This document shows positions 11,801 to 23,280 of a DNA stretch of 64,000 nt, in pieces. Source of the stretch: Siphonodentalium dalli (taxonomy: Eukaryota; Mollusca; Scaphopoda; Gadilida; Siphonodentaliidae); the NCBI GenBank assembly GCA_032622095.1, contig CP136065.1, forward strand, positions 18,464,134 through 18,528,133. The letters are read 5' to 3'. The notes beneath the pieces were generated by a model, which saw only the letters and a list, made by a program, of their open reading frames with translations, had not been told where the DNA came from and made no database searches. The translations under genes were made by a program, and so were the position numbers. Numbering within the stretch: position 1 is the stretch's first letter; each line of letters begins with the position of its first letter.

Positions 11801-14800
11801 AAGAAGTATTTATTTATTTACAACTGCGTATACTTCAGACGTTATAACATGATACATGAACATCATAAAAACATTTGTTCGCAAAAATAAAAGACGACAA
11901 TTTTTTGCATAATTCCATTTGCACCCCCCCCCCTTGAATCAGAATCACAGACCAAACACAAGTTTTTTGCATAATTCCATTTGCACCCCCCTTGAATCAG
12001 AATCACAGACCAAACACAAGTGTTTTGCTTAATTCCATTTGCACCCCCCTTGCACATCAGTCCTCAGGCCTAATATCCTATGTATTCATATACTATGTTG
12101 TTCTGATTATGCCCGGTATAAGAAAATTCAGATACTTTAACCTGAGAATTGCATAAATCCTAACATCTAGTATAGCCTACTCCAGACAAATGCACACGGC
12201 TACGGGTAAGACACCAGGACATTGTGTCCGTCCATGTTTGTTCAGCCCGGTGTGAGAAAATTTGGAAAATATACAAGAAAATCGCAAATCCTGGCATCTA
12301 GACTGGCCTCAACTGAAGCTTCCCTAGTGTTGGAAATTTCAAACCTCATACTCCCTCTTAGGTTGGAAAATTCTCCAACTGATGACCATTTCAGTCCACA
12401 ATTTTGACCGAATGTACTAAACTATTGTTTTGTTAAACTAATGTTTTGTATTGGTCACGGGGGGGGGGGGGGAGGGACAGTGGCACACCGGGCCGAACAT
12501 TGTCGGCCCGGTGTTCTAAAATTTTGAAATCTGAACAAGAAAATCGCAAAATCCTAGCATCTAGACTAGCCTCAATTCTTCTTAGAGTTGGAAATTTCAA
12601 ACCTGACACCCCCCACTTAGGTTGGAAAATTTCCAAATGATGACAATTCCAATGACAATGTTGACCAAATGTATGACAATATTGTTTTCTTAAATTTAGT
12701 AGCAGTTTTGACTAGCCACGGGGGAGGACCAGGACACAAGCTTTCCAAGTGTTGGAAATTTCCAACCTGTCACCCCCCTAAGGTTGGAAAATTTCCAACT
12801 GATGACCAGTTCAGTCCAAAATTTTGACAAAAAATAGGAAAATATGCAAATATTGGTCCAAAAACAATTAATTCCCCCCAATAAATTGTTTGAAAATCAA
12901 ACGACAAGAACATTTTCAACCCATTGTTGGTGTGAAATGAAATTTCCAACTGATGAACATTTTGACCAAAGTTGGGGTGAGACACCCCCACACCCCCTCT
13001 AGCCACATCCATGGATGTACCAATCAATCTAGTGGGTTGGTCTAAGATCTTGAGGACACCTGGCTATCATATATCCACGAAGATTCGGATGTTTTAAAGA
13101 AATGGCCAGGTGCTCCTCTGTTAGTGGTGCTATATATTGGCTAAATATCCGCAGTTTAAAAGAAATGTTGCTACGCAAGTATATCAGCCACATGTGCCCG
13201 ACGCAGCGCGAGATTTTGAGTTGTTTGTTAGTCGATGATTCTGTTCTAAACAATCCGCTGTATCGGGCAGATATACTCTTGTCAGATGTCATGTGCTACT
13301 GACTGCGTTTTCTGTTATATCAGAAGAAAATATATTTGAATGCACACTGTGACCACTATTTTTGAACAGGCCTTCGATACATTTCCATATCTCTTGACAA
13401 ATTGTAACTTTCTTTGTGAAAACTGTATTGAATTGAACAGACTCAATTGTGTTATAATATATACATGAGCCATTCTAATATGCAATCCTCTGACGGATCG
13501 AGGTCTCTCAGTTTGCAAGAATATATGTATCTCTTAAATAGAATGATAAATATACTTTTAATGCTTCTTCTATGTATCTGTTTTGCTATCTCATTATGCG
13601 AATGCCCTGATTCCCATCCCCATATAACTATGACAGTTGAGAAGATATAATTGTTGATGCGACTTACTTGGGTCACCATTTGTCGAGATTGTGAAATTTG
13701 AACGCCAAAAAGTCTTATAACGATATGGAGATGGCATGTGTGACTATATATAACTTACAGGTGGACATAGGCGAATAGCAATCATATCAATGATAGTGCA
13801 TATCCTCTCGCCATCCGTGACACAAACGACACCAAATGTGATTTAATTAATCGTATCAATGATGAACAATGTGATGAATTTGGTGGAAATTAGTGCCAAA
13901 TATATTTGTATCAGCTTTGGTGCAACTGCCATCCTCATGCATGATTTTAACGGCGCCACTTTTGACATATTTAAACCTATTCCATTCAACTCATGGATGC
14001 ATGATATACTGTAGATGATTACATATAAGTTTGGTGGTAATCAGCAACTAAACAATTTCTTATCATAGTTATGATCCTATTCTCTCACCCAAACGGCAGC
14101 AATTTGGCGTCTTTAAAGCACACGATTATATTCCTCGTATCATGGAAAAGAATAATATATCAATTTGGTGGATATCTGCGCTAAAATAGTTTATTTTTCG
14201 ATTTTCGATTTTTATTCCTCGTATTATTTGAGAAGAACGTGTATGAACTTGATGGCAGTTTTGGTGACCCTCCCGTGCCTATTTCGGACTCATGCGGCGC
14301 CAATTTTGTCACCATTAAACCACACACTCATTATGGAGATGCGTATATATAATATTGGTGAAAATTGGAGAGTATACAAATTCGTATCAAATTTAAGGTC
14401 CCCATATCTCTCACCGAAAAAGGCACAAATTTGGTGTATCTAAACCACACGATTAGTTTCCTCGTATCACGGATAAGAATATGTATCCATCTGGTGGAAT
14501 TCGGCGCTCAACATATTATAATTTATTTTGTCCCTCTCACCTCTATGCACAACCGACTCGATTGGCCCCCACTTTTGACGTCCTTAGACCACAAAATTAC
14601 ATTCCTGATATCATGGAGATGATTATTTATAAGTATGGTGTTAATCGGCGACTAAACAAATTTTTAACAAAGTTGTTGCTCACCCCTCCCCTCCCCATCT
14701 CTCACCCAAACAGCACCAATATGGTGTCTTTAAATCACACGATTAGATTCCTCGTATCCTGGATAAGAACGTGTATCAATTTGGTGGAAATTGGCGCTAA

Positions 14801-17800
14801 AATATTGTGCATCAATGTTGGTGCCGCTCTCCCTTTCAGTGGACCCCTGACTCGAATGAGGCCACTTATGACAGATTTAAGGCACACCATTAGACTCCTC
14901 ATACCATGGGGTGATTTTGTAAAGTATGTTGGCAATCGGCGACTAAACCCATTCTGATCAAATTGAGTCCACCCCAATCTGTCATCCAAACGACACCAAT
15001 TTGGTGTCTTTAAATAGCACAATTAGATTCCTTGTATCATGAAGAAGAATATATATCAATTTGGTGAAAATCGGCGCTAAAATTAGTTTTATCAATTTTG
15101 GTGCCCCTTTTCCCTTCCGTGCATCCCTAACTCGAACGACGCCACTTTTCTCATATTTAAACCACACCATTTGATTCTTCATATCATGGGGACGATTATA
15201 TGCAAGTGTCTTGGTAATTGGCGACAAAAAAGTCTGCCCCTCCCCTTGTCTGCCCGTGACAACAACAGAGTCACTTTAGAAAATTCTAACCCGCACCATT
15301 GTCTTTCTCGTAGAAAGGTACCTCTATTAGACACCTTTGGTATCATATAGATGGTCCCCTGTGAATTTATATAGAACACAGACAGACATACATACATTCG
15401 CAAATATAGATATAGATGGGTATATGCGAGATATAACCGTGCAAACGCGGCGTACTTTTGACTGTGTATTTAGCCATTGTGTAATGTGCTTGGGTTGGTC
15501 GTAACCTGCATGGTGTTAAATGATTTGTTGGTCTTAACCTTGTGTTAAATGATTTGAAGGGTTATCACGTTCGACTGGTGTTGTTAGATAATAATTTCAC
15601 TGTTGATAACTTCAAGAAAATGTTTGTTATGAACCTTTTATCCAGCTTTCGGCCCCCTGACACCAGCCGGGTTAGCAAACGCTATCAATTTCCACAATGG
15701 TGGCTATTTAAAAGCGAAAATAACAATATAGTTTGTGGGCGGCACAATGACGGCATTCGGGACTTTTCAGGGGAAAGATAAGCTTGAGCACTATGTATAC
15801 AACATAACCCACTGTAGAATCGTTCATCTGTTTGTCCGAATAAACCACTGATCAATTCTCCTTATGCCCCCCTTCCATCTCAAAAGAAGGCCGTAATAGT
15901 AAAATCTGAGACCGATCTCCAAAATTCACGGTAAATGAAAATGTGTCAAAATCAGACATAGAAATTGTGCGAGAATTGACAACAATGTTCGATATAATAT
16001 AATAAATAATGAATGTCTTGTCGTTGACTATGCCAAAATAGTGGTCATCGAGGAGGAATAGTCGCCTGCAGCTATTTGACTATTTCTCCTCTCGGACCAT
16101 TATTTTGGCATAGTCAACTCCAAGCCATTCGTTATCTATATCATATATGTTTTAGAACGTGTATACACATAGGGCCTCTCTGATTATTGTTGATCTTCAA
16201 CAACCAACACAGACATTATTGAACTATTTTACATAGTGTTAGAATGTGTATACAGATAGTAACTTTTCATTAATTCGTTCAGATTAACCAAAGGCCGCGA
16301 AAGTGACAATCTGGGAATAAATAACGATAGTTTTTATTGTAGATTCGGTTTGGCCCACCTATATTATAGTATAATCAGCAGGAAACACAAACATCCTAGC
16401 TATTTAGCAGGACGAATTAACCAGGGATGGTAATCCAATACATATAGTATTATTGCGACATACGAGTGAAAAGAAAAGCAGTCCATAACCATGGGCGGTA
16501 GACTAAAATAGTCCATTTTCTCCAGCAATTCAATTCAATTTATTGGTATTCTGATCATCAAAATATATATAACAGAAACATAATTATTGCAGATATCGAT
16601 GCAAGTATATATATATTTTTTGGCATGGATGCACATTTGGATATAATATATTTGTGTATAGCAACAGTGTCTTAATCTGTATATAATTATATTTATCCAC
16701 CGCTCACTACGTCTATTGACTACATAAAGCCTGCCTAATAAACGTTACGTTTATTACGTCAATGTAGCTTTATTAGGTCAACGTAGCGTTATTAGGTTAG
16801 TACTACTTTTATGACGTAATTTGATATGCAGGTAACTAGGGACGTCAACCGGCCTTAATGACGTCATTGTGATTTCAGAAATTTTGTATCGTGTATAATT
16901 CACTAAAATAATTCGTAAAATGATATATGTTTAGCTCTAAAACATCTATAAATCCTCAGAACAAGGTCTGCTTATAATAAATGTAAAAATGCCAACGAAC
17001 TATTTCGCTCTAAGCTGCACTCCGGTTTTCCCACGTCATGAATGCTAATTGGTTTGCTTGACCTAATAAATGTAATGGCGTCATCGAAGTAACGAATGTA
17101 AAACTGAGAAAAATGACAGATTTACCTCACAAACGGCAAGTTTTGTGCGATGGATAAATAAAATATGTAGCTAATGTCGTCGCTTAAGCTGTTTATGTCC
17201 GCTCGGGGGATTTGGTATCTATTGGACTCGGCAGAGCCTCGTCCAATAGATGCTCAAATCCCCCACACGGACATAAACAATTTAAGCGACGACATTAGCT
17301 ACATATTCTATATTTATATTTATCTGATAGATATATAGGGTTATTGTTATTGAGTTCGGTGTTATTGGTTACGTGTTCGGTCAATGGATATTGATTTTGA
17401 ATGGTTTAAGTTATTAAGCCTGAAATGGAATCAGATTGTAGTACTTGTAGCGCTTATCAAATAAGCGCATCTATAGCCATACACTATTATATTGGTGTTG
17501 GAGTCCTTCTTTATAAAGTTTTGGTACATGCGTAAGCATTAAGTATATTATATTGGTATATTTTGAAGCGGGTTTACTTGTTTGTCCGAAAATGAAGCCT
17601 CAAGAGTTCCGAAATATATCGATGACCTTGTTTATAAAAACTGAGAGATATTTGGTAATTGTTCTGATAATTATATAATGCTGCTAGCTTGCTAGCGTTT
17701 TGTCTCCGGTAATAGCATGGTCTAAGGTATTATACATATAGCATATATAACAATAAATAGAGCAAATATAGCTTCAAATGAGCTCAAGTATCACTACGTA

Positions 17801-18349
17801 GAACGATGAAACCAGTTAATAAATTCCCATGATTTAACTAAGTTGATCTCAGGCATATAAAGCTCTATGTATATATTTTATGAATTTGTTGGCCTTTTTC
17901 GATCACCAAAGCGAGACGAATGGTATTGTGGGTCTAATTTGGGAGTTGGCGATTATGATTCGCTGTAACTGGGGTTGATTTTAATGCTGTGACAATTCCA
18001 TTAATATGGGCTCAAAAAGAGAATCAGTTTGAATGACAATCAATGTTTCGTCTTAGGTTTGTACTGGTTTGATCCAATCAAGTTCAATTGCATTGCAGAT
18101 GCAATGGACACTGGAATCATCTACGACGTATTCTGGTTGAATGGAAACAACACTGCTGGAGTCTGGGGCTACACAGATGGCACACCAATGAGATACTTTC
18201 AATGGAATTATCTCCAGCCAGACGGCGGCAATTGTTTCACCATTTGGCGCGACCAAAATCATGTGTCGCCATTTGATCCAAGCATATGGAGAAACGGGGA
18301 CTACGAATGTGGAAACTTCTGTGGATTCATTTGCATGTTTCGGTTGTAG
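8550..18349 (+). CDS. secreted PAN-like/C-type lectin domain protein (3 exons)
   Basis: The gene joins 8550-8850, 11291-11479 and 18057-18349 (783 coding bases, 260 residues). Both introns are phase 1 with GT..AG ends (GTAAGT / TTTCGGCAG; GTACTA / TCGTCTTAG). Residues 1-17 form a signal peptide (MEFLLFLSFLAGALSAS). Residues 45-98 hold four cysteines (51, 55, 60, 72) in a PAN/apple-like pattern. Residues 107-260 form a C-type lectin domain: TWEAARLEC, WGYTDG, QPDGGNC (QPD at 217-219) and WRNGDYEC, ending FICMF. C136-C256 and C223-C248 are the expected disulphides; C175 and C252 may form an extra pair. In known lectins QPD favours galactose, but the WND element is altered to W-RNGD, so calcium-dependent sugar binding is uncertain. 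It is probably an extracellular recognition protein, perhaps in immunity. Candidate poly(A) signals are at 18683 and 18911. Confidence 0.85.
8851..11290 (+). other. lectin gene intron 1
   Basis: The intron runs from GTAAGT to TTTCGGCAG. It holds no recognisable gene. A short AAGAT pentamer run lies at 10619-10634. The rest is unique-looking AT-rich DNA. Confidence 0.75.
11291..11479 (+). CDS. lectin gene exon 2: N-terminal half of C-type lectin domain
   Basis: The exon is 189 bases (63 codons, phase 1 at both ends). It encodes VYKPGGYFYLF and the helix motif TWEAARLECIAQDGELLKM. A GT donor follows at 11480. The symmetrical phase allows skipping or shuffling of this exon. Confidence 0.85.
11898..12056. 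repeat. 62-bp tandem repeat, 2.6 copies, with C-runs
   Basis: The unit TTTTGCATAATTCCATTTGC + C-run + TTGAATCAGAATCACAGACC is repeated. The units differ mainly in C-run length (10, 6 and 6). It lies within lectin intron 2. Confidence 0.9.
12225..12990. repeat. degenerate tandem repeat with GTTGGAAATTTC motif
   Basis: Three imperfect copies carry GTTGGAAATTTC, then AACCT..CACCCCC, then AGGTTGGAAAATT and CAACTGATGACCA (near 12329, 12588 and 12750). A poly-G run of 12-13 bases sits at about 12460-12472. GTTGGAAATTTCCAAC-like inverted motifs recur. It lies within intron 2. Confidence 0.75.
13800..15290. repeat. dimeric satellite, about 285-bp period, about 5 copies
   Basis: Anchors of the type ATCAATTTGGTGGAAATTGG recur near 13877, 14159, 14488, 14777 and 15056. 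Each unit looks like two related halves of about 142 bp: one with CGATTAGATTCCTCGTATCA, the other with CCATTAGATTCCTCATATCA followed by GGTAATCGGCGACTAAAC. Copies are clearly diverged. It lies within intron 2. Confidence 0.85.
15291..16023. other. intronic stretch without recognisable content
   Basis: This part of lectin intron 2 has no coding motif, tandem repeat or strong inverted repeat that I could see. Confidence 0.4.
16024..16117. repeat. long palindrome (40-bp arms, 14-base loop)
   Basis: Arms 16024-16063 and 16078-16117 pair with few mismatches. Both outer ends read TTGACTATGCCAAAATA on their own strand. It would form a stable hairpin; a foldback element or small-RNA precursor is possible. 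Confidence 0.9.
16242..16485 (+). repeat. dispersed repeat, copy 1 (second copy at 37708)
   Basis: It aligns along its length with 37708-37953. Shared blocks are GTGTATACAGATAGT, TTCGTTCAGATTAACCA, TTGGTTTGGCCCACC-like and GAGTGAAAAGAA-like. No coding potential or clear termini are seen, so its class is unknown. Confidence 0.75.
16486..17161. other. intronic AT-rich stretch
   Basis: No gene is seen. A short degenerate tandem of TTATTAGGTCAACGTAGCG type lies at about 16738-16800. Confidence 0.45.
17162..17307. repeat. long palindrome (66-bp arms)
   Basis: Left arm 17162-17227 pairs with 17241-17307 around a 13-base GC-rich loop (TCGGCAGAGCCTC). Arm ends are AATATGTAGCTAATGTCGTC and its complement. 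There are only a few mismatches, all in the middle (near CGCTCGGGGG / CCCCCACACG). Confidence 0.92.
18057..18349 (+). CDS. lectin gene exon 3: C-terminal half of C-type lectin domain and stop
   Basis: The acceptor is TTTCGTCTTAG. The exon completes codon 164 (G|GT) and runs in frame to TAG. It carries the QPD tripeptide and the last four cysteines (223, 248, 252, 256). Frame agreement with exon 2 supports the join; a transcript would confirm that no small exon lies in the 6.6-kb intron. Confidence 0.85.
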
Positions 18350-18604
18350 AAACAACTCAATCAGATTTCACCATGGACACATATGCAAGAACATTGAGCT
18401 GTATGAGTATGTTCCTGTCGCAACCAAATCATGAGTGTAACTGCCAACCCAAATCTAGATCAAGTCACGAATCTCTACTCTGGCTAACACCCATAGAGAT
18501 CATATTCTAACAGTACCAAACCTTGGAACTTTTTGAAGTTTTGACAAGGAACCTTATAAAGTCGAAAAATAACAATATTGGAGTGTGTGCGTGTGTCTGT
18601 ACCC

Positions 18605-18880
18605 CAAAATTTAAATTAGTCCTTTCGTTACTAAACAATCTTGAAAAGTAGTTTTCTTACGAAATGTTCAGATAATAAGTTCAATAAACGTGGCCAGATG
18701 TCATTTTGTCGAACATATTTTATCTGAACATTTCCTATCAATGAAATGGAATCATTTTTGAACTTGTACTATTTGTTCCTCTGTGTCTCCCGTGTCTCTG
18801 TCCGCTTATATTTCCAGAACTTTCCTCCAGATGAATATTATACCATTCCATTGTTTACTTTTACAACTGATGGTTGATTG
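18605..18880 (+). repeat. dispersed repeat with short conserved ORF, copy 1
   Basis: It aligns with 43805-44080. Shared features are a GAAATGTTCAG..AATAAGTTCAATAAACG block, then an ORF (18746-18877, 43 codons) beginning MESFLNLYYLFLCVSR and containing FPPDEYYTIPLFTFTTDG. Here the ORF stops at TGA; the other copy reads on. It could be a decayed first exon of a secreted protein or part of an unknown mobile element. Confidence 0.65.
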
Positions 18881-18997
18881 AATTGTTCTGATTGAATTGT
18901 TTATTCCTCAAATAAATGAAGATCTTGTATACAAAATATATACCAATGCACAAATATATTAAATACAAGTATATGTACACATGCATAATGCAATGCT

Positions 18998-19175
18998 TTA
19001 ACCCTTTACCCAACAAACCGACCAAAAACGGCCAAATAAAGCTGCAACAGCCTAAATTATCTTGGGTCTGTCTCAATAAAACCATACAAATATGGATATC
19101 ATTGGAACCGGCTCCTTGACCACATTGTGATAGTTACAGCTTGCCCTGTGCTAATGCATTCTCTTATATATACAG
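18998..19175 (+). mobile_element. hairpin MITE family B, truncated copy
   Basis: It starts with the family terminus TTAACCCTTTACCCAACA. It then matches 39594-39770 closely (CAGCCTAAATTATCTT, GGTCTGTCTCAATAAAACCA, GGAACCGGCTC, TGCCCTGTGC). It breaks off just inside the hairpin, after GCATTCTCTTATATA. Confidence 0.85.
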
Positions 19176-19199
19176 GCGAATTAGGGTTTAACCCAAAAC

Positions 19200-20112
19200 T
19201 AATTGCAACACAAATGGCAAAGGTGCCGTCATATAGAGTCAGTCAATATGTGCAACATACTCAAATCTTAGAGAACAATATTTGGGACAAATAGCGAAAT
19301 TCCTGTTTCCATGGCGACGAGGGGTGATTTTAACTGAGTTTGGAAACTAGATGTTAAATTGCATGTATGGCGATAATTATTTCCATTATCTCAAATATTA
19401 TGTTGGTTTGTATGAACACCCATTGTTGTCTAACTTTTTAAATGGTGTTCTCCTCTTGGGAAGGTCAAGGTCATATGTAAAGGTCAAGGTCATTGCAAAC
19501 AAATTTGTGCTTTTTCCGATACTATCATATAACTTTGACCCGCTTGATTGAAATTTAAGATATTGAGAGACGAAAATATATTTAAAATAATTTTGAGGAC
19601 CACCGCTTCGTGCAGAATAATAGCTTTAGCAATAATGTCAATTCAATCCCGAGATATAGGCCTTCAAAGTTGGTGGTACCCTTTCGTAATAAGCAAAATT
19701 CTGTACTATTTTGACAAGAGACATGGTTATATAAGAGAGCGGCCAGTGGAGGAAGAGGGCCATATTTAAAGAGTTTAATGCAAATTCGTATATAACTGAT
19801 TATTATATACCGTTGGAAAGCTTGTGGATTGTCCATCATTATTATCCCTGTTGTAGTGAGCAAAGGTGGAAAGAAAATGTAGATATTATTGTTGTCATGG
19901 CAACAGATACTATTTTTGTGAAAAAATGGAAAAAGGTCATATCTAAAAGTATAATTGGTCTGAGTAAGATTAGTTCATATACATTACATATGGGTGAAGG
20001 TCCTACACAACGTGCTGTCATCTGCTATGTGTGTATGTCAAGGTCAAACATAAAGGTCAAGGTCATTCGGGAAAAGTTGATAACATTGGTTTTGCTCACA
20101 TCAAAGCAAATA
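19200..20112. repeat. two degenerate copies of an AAGGTCA-bearing repeat
   Basis: Copies near 19280-19550 and 19870-20112 share a CCATGG/CATGGCAAC region followed by doubled AAGGTCAAGGTCAT motifs (19461-19494 and 20037-20068). Such motifs are common in invertebrate repeats. They also match the extended nuclear-receptor half site TCAAGGTCA, but no function is claimed. Confidence 0.6.
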
Positions 20113-21312
20113 CAATAACATATACACTTATGCATAATGTTCTGTAATATTGCACGAGATATGAACACAATAAATAATCACATACAAATTCTGAACAAAA
20201 CGATATATTAAATTCCCTTGTTATGTATTTCAATCTCAGAAGGAGGTTCATAATGTGAGGGGTACATGGTTTTCTTATTGGGGGAGTGTGGTTCCTGAAA
20301 GCGACGTGTTTGTGTTGGTCTGATATGTTTGACAACAGTTTTCTGTATCAGCATGCTAAGTTATGTATCAATGAATAGTTAGGGATGGTTGATATTTCTC
20401 TGCTTAAAATGGCTCCTAGGAACGTATTGATGCACCACACATGTAGCTGGTTACCATGGTAACTGGCATGTATACACTTAACGTTGATTCAGTACTTTAA
20501 TTAAATGATTAATCTTATTATATGTCCGTGTTCTGTGACATCTAACGGCATGTCAAGTGATATAGACAGGGACCTCGCAAACTATATAACTGTAATGGCT
20601 CATGTCACAATGATGATAATAGCTCTACGACATCAAACCCGACATGTGACCAAACACAATATAGAGCAGGCCTGAGTACTGCTTCCAAAGAGCTACATTT
20701 AAAATATTTCAATGTACGGGTTGTCTGAATCATAAATTTGAACAATATTAATCAGAACTAGATTTCAAATTCCCGGCGGGAAATTTGGATATCTCCATGT
20801 CTCAGACATCAGACTACCGTCGATAAACATATGATGTTTCATAATATAACAATGACAAAGACAGTGGCATATATAATACCCCTTCCCTGCCCCTTTCCAG
20901 ATGCGACGTCGACCAAAGTTACCAATTGTGTTCAACTGGCAAATCAAATAGTGGCATAACTGCTTTCATTTTGACGGAGTATTGGCGACAAGCCATTCTA
21001 GCCCAATAGTATTAATGTTTATGGGCTCATAACTTTGCCATATATCAACCGATTAAAGAATATTTTGCGACTTTGCAATCGCCATCTCTTAGAGACTTTA
21101 TATCCTGAGGTGATAATCAGATCAAAATCAAAATTTGGCCATTTTTGACACCCCGACCTCGCATCTATTGCGACCTTCGCCAAAATGCCCCATATGTTCA
21201 TCTTAGTATTCTCAAGACAATGGCATATGAAAGAGCAACACAGATGCTTTCATTCTGAAGGCGTTTCATCTTAACCATGGTAATTAGTGATATAAGCTGT
21301 CTGGTGGGCCCA
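20113..21312. other. no recognisable feature
   Basis: This is AT-rich DNA with only short open frames on both strands. I saw no conserved motif and no clear repeat. Confidence 0.4.
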
Positions 21313-21316
21313 AATT

Positions 21317-22769
21317 TTGTTTCGACTTAAAGCGGAGTTCGACTTACCACCTTCGACGTTATGGGTGAAACTTATGAGAACCGGAATCAACGGCAAGATA
21401 TTTAATATAATCCGGAACATGTACCAGGCTACAAAGTCTTGCGTAGTCAGCAATGGTCGGTTGTCAGATTATTTTGTAAGTAACGAGGGGAAAACAAGGC
21501 GAGAACCTATCCCCTCTCCTGTTCTCTATTTACTTAAATGATCTGGAAGATTTTCTAGAAAATTGCGTTACCGAGGGGTTAAACTATCTTAACGATCGAG
21601 TTTTCCATGAGCTAGAGATTTATCTCAAACTATGGTGCATCTTATATGCAGATGATACTGTTTTGTTTGCGGACAATCCTTATGAGATGCAACGAATTTT
21701 AGATGCCTTTTCTGACTATTCAGAGTCTTGGGAGCTCAAAATTAACACTAAAAAAACTAAGGCAATGATCTTCACCAACAAGAAATTGAGTTCTCCCCCA
21801 AATTTCATGCTTTGTGGTGATAAATTAGATATAGTCGAACAGTTTCCTTATTTAGGCATTGAATTATTTTATAACGGACGATTCTGTCGGGCAATCAAGT
21901 CGATAAAAATGAAATCGACAAAAGCTATGTACGGACTCCTGTCCAATGTGAGAAATCTTCACCTATCTGCAGACTTAGCATTAAAACTTTTTGATTACCT
22001 CATACAACCCATTCTGTTATTTGGATGTGAATTATGGGGCTTTGAGAATACTCGCGATATCGAGGCTGTCCATCTCAAATTATGTAAGCTCCTAACGAAC
22101 ATGAAAATGAGTACTCCAAATTATATGGTTTATGGTGAGCTTGAAAGATGGCCATTGCGTGTTGAAATTGACAAAAGAATGACCTCATTTTGGAGCCGCC
22201 TAATGACGAAAGAAAAAAGTAATCACCCCTTCATATTGTACAAGTTAATTTTAGCTATGAAAGGCGGTGGCAAAGGAATACGATACCTTGATCACATTGA
22301 AGACATTTTTGTGCGTGCGGATTGCGAAGACAACTGGAAAACACAGTTACCCGTTTCGAATTCTAAACTTCAATATATGCACAAAAAACTACTTGGCAAT
22401 TTTTTTCTCCAGTGGAATAATGAAGTTTCTCAATCGTCACGAGGAGAATTTTATCGTAACCTGAAAAAATGTCCTTCGCTTAGTCGTTTTTATGTTGAAT
22501 GTCCCTTTAATTCAATTATCTCACTACAGAGAATTCGTACATCAAATCATAGATTAGGCGTTGAGACTATGAAGTGGGCAAAATCTAAGAACCAAAAGAA
22601 AGGGATATCTGGAATTGGCTCATGTCAGTTATGTGGCGCCATCATGTGCGATGAATATCATTTTGTAATAGTTTGTCCAAATTTACGTGAATACCGGATG
22701 AAATATATTGACGAATCGATCTGGAAAAATCCATCGCGAGTCTTTTTATGGCTTATTAAATTCTTCTGA
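21317..22769 (+). pseudogene. LINE reverse transcriptase C-terminal two thirds, frameshifted
   Basis: The frame from 21317 gives LWVKLMRTGINGKIFNIIRN. The conserved RQG-type motif that should follow is garbled (EGKTRREPIPSPVL), and the frame shifts near 21525. The correct frame resumes as YLNDLEDFLENC, reaches an intact active site YADDTVLFAD (21650-21679) and stays open for 368 codons. It continues through the thumb (INTKKTKAMIFTN), FPYLGIEL, LFGCELWGFEN and a CxxC..HxxxxC knuckle near 22623-22677. It is inactive because it is truncated and frameshifted. Confidence 0.85.
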
Positions 22770-23040
22770 CACAATGAAGCTAAACAAACTTTATAAAAAT
22801 CGGATTGAAACAATTTAAATAACTATTCAAATATTTGGCAATCGTGGTGCTTATATGTGTGTGCGTCTGTATGTGTGAACATGCAGACATACATATATGT
22901 GAAGATCACGTCGTAGATTCCTTATTCATAGTACAACTATGCATATTATGTTGCTATTTGTATGGTTTCTACGTGTTTTAGATATGCAAAATTCCATAAC
23001 GAATATCGAGTGTGCCATAATACAATGTCTGTGTTTATGT

Positions 23041-23069
23041 ATGTATATATATATATGTATGTGCATATG

Positions 23070-23138
<69 letters not shown>

Positions 23139-23280
23139 ATATATATATATATATATGTTTGTATGTATGTGTATGTATGTGTTTGTATGCATGTATATTT
23201 ATACATATGTATGTATGTTTGTGTGTGTAGGTATATGAGTATGTATACGTATATATGTGTGTATTTATAAGTGTGTGTAT
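23041..23280. repeat. (TA)n / TATG microsatellite
   Basis: Pure TA runs (about 23070-23155) are flanked by ATGTATGTGTG-type repeats. Long open frames of Ile/Tyr or Tyr/Met here on both strands are artefacts of the repeat. Confidence 0.95.

Noticed and set aside
18053-18355. Antisense frame opposite lectin exon 3
   Set aside because: Shadow of the real exon, which has matching splice phase and C-type lectin motifs.
21313-21360. Transposon end suggested by TTCGACTTA..GAGTTCGACTTA, resembling 23695-23770
   Set aside because: This piece reads as LINE reverse transcriptase (FDLPPSTLWVKL), so the likeness to the 23.7-kb scrap is probably chance.
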